Source: Candidatus Poribacteria bacterium (lineage in GTDB: Bacteria; Poribacteria; WGA-4E; WGA-3G). Taken from it: a stretch of DNA of 64,000 nt. A model generated the notes under the pieces. It saw nothing but the letters and a program-made list of their open reading frames with translations. It did not search any database and was not told the origin of the DNA. The stretch spans positions 18,778-82,777 of the forward strand of contig JAAXHO010000213.1 of the NCBI GenBank assembly GCA_012270795.1, read 5' to 3'. The position numbers and the translations under genes are program-made. This document shows, piece by piece, positions 60,387 through 64,000 of the stretch (position 1 is its first letter; the number at the start of each line of letters is the position of its first letter).

Positions 60387-61487
60387 CTATTCCAGTGCTT
60401 TTTGGATTGCAGTCAAGAGAATTGCCTCACCGTCTGTAATGATTAATTCTACTGCCAATACAATTATCGGTAATTCTGCAGAGAAAACCCTTAATTTTTG
60501 TTCGTCTTTTTGCGTTGTAATAACCCATTCTGCATGACAACGTTGCATCCGTTGCTGGATATGAAATAGGTCAGGTTTGGTGTAGACATGGTGGTCAGGA
60601 AATGCAAATAGTTCTATTGCCTCTGGTTGATATTTTTTTAGTGTTGTGACGAATGCGTCAGGATTACCGATACCACACACTGCAAGCAGTCGTTTTCCCG
60701 TTAGGGTTGTAAGTGGTAACGCATCCTGATTTTCCTTTTGATTTAGCCAATAAAGAGATGTTGGTTGGTGGACACTCTGTAAGATGGGTGTATTTTGTGC
60801 AAACTGATTCAGTTCGGTTTTCAAGTCTATTATGTTTATGTTGTCTGCATCAGTCCGCGTGAGTAAAATGATGTCGGCACGTTGTAGTGCAGATATTGGT
60901 TCCCGCAATGTGCCGATAGGTAGTAATGCTCCTGTGCCACAAGGTTGTGTTGCATCAATTGTTACGATGTCAATATCACGTGCAAGTTGACGGTGCTGAA
61001 ACCCGTCGTCAATGATTAATATTTCGCTTTTAAGGCGATTCAGTGCAGTTTTTCCCGCTAAATAACGTTGTTTTCCAACGACTATCGGTATGTCTGTAAG
61101 TTGGCGTGCAAGCATATCCGCTTCATCGCCGCCCTCTTTTCTGCTACACAGTCTATTTCTACCGTCCGAAACAATTGTTACTGCATCATTGCTGTGCCGT
61201 TTATAGCCACTGAGGATCAACGCCATCCGATAACCTCTATTTTTGAGCAGTCTTGCAATTGCAGCGGTTGCTGGTGTTTTACCTGTCCCTCCAACCACGA
61301 TATTGCCAACGCTAATCACTGTGCAAGCTAACTGTTTCTGTTTGAATAAACCAATCGTATAGCAATAATTGCGTGCCAAAATCACAGTACCGTAAAGCCA
61401 ACTAAAGGGGATAAGCAGAATTCGAAAGAGTGTTGGTAGAAAACCACTCTGTTTTGTGGTGATGAAATTATAAATAGCACGTTTCAT
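60387..61487 (-). CDS. lpxK: Tetraacyldisaccharide 4'-kinase
   Basis: VISVGNIVVGGTGKTPATAAIARLL, LSGYKR, IIDDGFQHRQLARDIDIV. Confidence 0.92.
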   Translation of the reverse strand: MKRAIYNFITTKQSGFLPTLFRILLIPFSWLYGTVILARNYCYTIGLFKQKQLACTVISVGNIVVGGTGKTPATAAIARLLKNRGYRMALILSGYKRHSNDAVTIVSDGRNRLCSRKEGGDEADMLARQLTDIPIVVGKQRYLAGKTALNRLKSEILIIDDGFQHRQLARDIDIVTIDATQPCGTGALLPIGTLREPISALQRADIILLTRTDADNINIIDLKTELNQFAQNTPILQSVHQPTSLYWLNQKENQDALPLTTLTGKRLLAVCGIGNPDAFVTTLKKYQPEAIELFAFPDHHVYTKPDLFHIQQRMQRCHAEWVITTQKDEQKLRVFSAELPIIVLAVELIITDGEAILLTAIQKALE

Positions 61488-61497
61488 AAGGTGTATT

Positions 61498-62637
61498 TTA
61501 TGTCGATGCGGCTTGTTCTAATACTAACTCAGCTGTTCTTTTTGCTGCACCAGACTCACCCAACTGTTTGTGGACAAGACTGAGAGCATCACGTTGTGCA
61601 TCAAGTTTCTCTGGATGGCAGAGAAGGTCTACCGTAGCATTTGTAAGCAAATCGGGGGTAAGTTCTGCTTGAAGAAGTTCGGGAGCAATGCGTCTACCTG
61701 CAATAAGATTTGGCAAACCGCTGTCCTCTAAAGGGGTTAGGGCATTGATAATCCGCCAATTGATCCACGAGGTGCGATAAAGGATAATCATTGGGACACC
61801 AATGCAAGCCGCTTCAAGTGTGGCAGTTCCAGAAGTAATCAGCATCAACGTTGCAGCACGCATGGCGGTATAAGCTTCATCCTTTACGATCTTTATATGC
61901 GGAATACCTTCAACGCTTTCTTTACAGTCGTCAATCAGTTCTTTAGATATACCTGGTGCAAGTGGAAGAACCCATTTAAGATCGGGGAAAAGTAACGAAA
62001 TATTGGCAGCTGCTTCTAACATAACGGGGAAAATACGTTGTACTTCGGAACGTCTACTCCCGGGCATTAGACCTATAACAGGTTCGTTTTTGTGCCATCC
62101 TAGTGTCTCACGTGCTTTTGCTGAGGTCAGATCGGTGTGTGCAAAGTCAACTAACGGGTGTCCAACAAATTTTACCGATGCACCAGCATTCTTATAAAAA
62201 TCTGTTTCAAATGGGAAGATTGAGGCAATGACGTTTGCATACTTAGCGAGTTTTTTTGCTCTGCCAGCACGCCACGCCCACGCTTTTGGGGGAATATAAT
62301 AAACTACTGGGATACCTTGTTTATTCGCAAACTTTGCTAAAGGCATATTAAATTCAGCAAAATCTATAAGAAGCAAGACGTCGGGAGGTTGTTGCCGTAG
62401 TCTCTTTTTCAGTATTGCTTGTTTTTTTAGAAACTTGGGGAGAACAGCAAAGGCATCAACAAAACCCATGACAGCAGAATCGCGTATGTGGATATCAAGA
62501 GCCACACCAGCGGTTTCCATCATGTCGCCACCCATACCGCAAACGGATATTTCTAAACTTTGCGCATTGAGTGCTTGGACGACATGGGAGGCGTGCAGGT
62601 CACCCGAAGGTTCACCTGCAACAATCATTAATTCCAT
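61498..62637 (-). CDS. lpxB: Lipid-A-disaccharide synthase
   Basis: MIVAGEPSGDLHASHVVQAL, GMGGDMMETAGV, LIDFAEFNMPLAKFANKQGIPVVYYIPPKAWAWRAGRAKKLAKY. Confidence 0.95.
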   Translation of the reverse strand: MELMIVAGEPSGDLHASHVVQALNAQSLEISVCGMGGDMMETAGVALDIHIRDSAVMGFVDAFAVLPKFLKKQAILKKRLRQQPPDVLLLIDFAEFNMPLAKFANKQGIPVVYYIPPKAWAWRAGRAKKLAKYANVIASIFPFETDFYKNAGASVKFVGHPLVDFAHTDLTSAKARETLGWHKNEPVIGLMPGSRRSEVQRIFPVMLEAAANISLLFPDLKWVLPLAPGISKELIDDCKESVEGIPHIKIVKDEAYTAMRAATLMLITSGTATLEAACIGVPMIILYRTSWINWRIINALTPLEDSGLPNLIAGRRIAPELLQAELTPDLLTNATVDLLCHPEKLDAQRDALSLVHKQLGESGAAKRTAELVLEQAAST

Positions 62638-62639
62638 GA

Positions 62640-63692
62640 CTACGGCATTAAACCTGGTGATAGCAGACCATCTGTTTCGTCATAACTGAACATCAGATTG
62701 AGATTTTGCAATGCGGCTCCAGCCGCGCCTTTACCAAGGTTGTCCAGTGCTGCCATTGCAACAACCCGGCCTGTTCGGTCATCAACCTCTAATCCAATAT
62801 CGCAATAGTTACTGCCGAGAACAGATTTGGTCTGTGGATAAACTTCTTTATCAAGAATCCGAATGAACGGTTCATCTTCATAGTAAGTTGTGTAGATGTC
62901 AAGCAAAGATTCTGTATCAAGCGATTCAATCAAGCTGGCATAGACTGTACTGAGGATACCACGCGCCATCGGGACCAAATGTGGTGTGAAAGTGACAGAA
63001 ACGGTTTGCCCTGCAACTCCGCTTAACTCCTGTTCTATCTCTGGTGTATGTCTATGTTTTCCAATGTTATAGGCGACAACATTAGACTCGCGATTCGGGA
63101 AGTGGGTTGTGTCTTTCGGTTTTGGTCCTGCACCTGAAATGCCAGATTTAGAATCTATGATGATAGTATCTAATTGAATGAGTTTATGTTTCAACAAAGG
63201 CATCGTGGCAAGGATTGCACTGGTAGGATAGCAGCCGGGATTCGCTACGATTTCTGCCTCCTGTATCTTCTCACGGTATCGTTCTGGTAAACCGTAAACA
63301 GCATTCTGGATAAGTTCAGGACTGGTATGCTCAACATGGTACCAGTTGCTATAGGTTTCAGAATCGGTCAAGCGATAATCTGCGCTGAAATCAACGACGC
63401 GCAACCCTTGTGCAACAATCTGCGGTACAAACGTCATTGCGACCTTGTGGGGCACGGCTAAGACGACCACGTCAACACGCTCTTTGAGTGCGTCAATGTC
63501 TAATGCTTCAAAGGTGAGGTCTATGAACCCGCGCAGATGTGGCAAGACACTGTCAACGCGTTGTCCAGAGTATGTTTCGGAAGTTGCGAGTTCTATGCGT
63601 AGTCCACTGGAATGGTTGACCAGAAACCTCACTAATTCGCTGCCACCATATCCGGATGCACCAACAATACCTATCCTTGTCATCTTTTTCAC
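62640..63692 (-). CDS. argC: N-acetyl-gamma-glutamyl-phosphate reductase
   Basis: IGIVGASGYGGSELVRFLVNH, ANPGCYPTSAILATMPLL. Confidence 0.95.
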   Translation of the reverse strand: MKKMTRIGIVGASGYGGSELVRFLVNHSSGLRIELATSETYSGQRVDSVLPHLRGFIDLTFEALDIDALKERVDVVVLAVPHKVAMTFVPQIVAQGLRVVDFSADYRLTDSETYSNWYHVEHTSPELIQNAVYGLPERYREKIQEAEIVANPGCYPTSAILATMPLLKHKLIQLDTIIIDSKSGISGAGPKPKDTTHFPNRESNVVAYNIGKHRHTPEIEQELSGVAGQTVSVTFTPHLVPMARGILSTVYASLIESLDTESLLDIYTTYYEDEPFIRILDKEVYPQTKSVLGSNYCDIGLEVDDRTGRVVAMAALDNLGKGAAGAALQNLNLMFSYDETDGLLSPGLMP

Positions 63693-63793
63693 CTATTTGT
63701 TTATTCTTCCGTCAATAGTTTAGCAAATAATTACATTAATGTCAATGTTTTATCCAGAGGGGCAGAGGCATTCAATTGTCGGGTTTCGTTGTT

Positions 63794-63864
63794 GTTGGAG
63801 GGGTTTCTAACCCCGATTTGAGATACACAGCAGCAGAAATCGGGGTTAGAAACCCCTCCAACAC
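63794..63864. repeat. GTTGGAGGGGTTTCTAACCCCGATT ... AATCGGGGTTAGAAACCCCTCCAAC inverted repeat, flanked by AGAGGCATTCAATTGTCG / CGACAATTGAATGCCTCT
   Basis: Read directly. Confidence 0.85.
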
Positions 63865-64000
63865 GAGTACATTTCGACAATTGAATGCCTCTGCATATCG
63901 GACAGAATTGCATTGACATTTTGAGCATGGTGCTATATAATTCAATATATGCAACGTATCTTATAAATGCAATTTTGTATAAATTCACAGAGTAGCGTGT

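Noticed and set aside
60387-63692. argC-lpxB-lpxK cluster as a novel operon
   Set aside because: Tight spacing is real, but all three are standard housekeeping genes and lpxB-lpxK linkage is common enough.
1-64000. Prophage, integron or large genomic island
   Set aside because: No integrase, tRNA attachment site, structural phage genes or intact transposase could be recognised.

Overview
The window is a 64-kb bacterial chromosomal segment at about 40% GC by eye. Gene content (phytanoyl-CoA dioxygenase, sulfatase, two Gfo/Idh/MocA oxidoreductases, DUF3500, PorV/PorQ-like protein, LamG and CBM9-like secreted proteins) suggests a Poribacteria-like or related marine/sponge-associated lineage; this is inference only. 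No rRNA, tRNA, CRISPR array, prophage or intact transposase was recognised. Housekeeping genes include groEL, dusB, dapF, dapA, cysC, a class IV aminotransferase, lpxK, lpxB and argC. The most interesting observations are: (1) a shared C-terminal tail (V-[ED]-x-x-[DN]-K-L-[TA]-[TS]-T-W-G-x-[IL]-K) on four secreted-type proteins from two fold families, pushed out of frame in one and behind a nonsense codon in another; (2) a non-autonomous element of about 190 bp in two copies, each with a perfect 9-bp target duplication, one inside another repeat whose near-empty site also lies in this window; (3) a HigA antitoxin whose HigB toxin has been reduced to its first few and last ~14 codons; (4) a dockerin-like repeat fused to an ABC solute-binding protein that carries two lesions; (5) many genes broken by single lesions, including a one-unit TA-repeat slip; (6) a dense set of nested palindromic and terminal-inverted-repeat families. 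No single clear new multi-gene system was identified.
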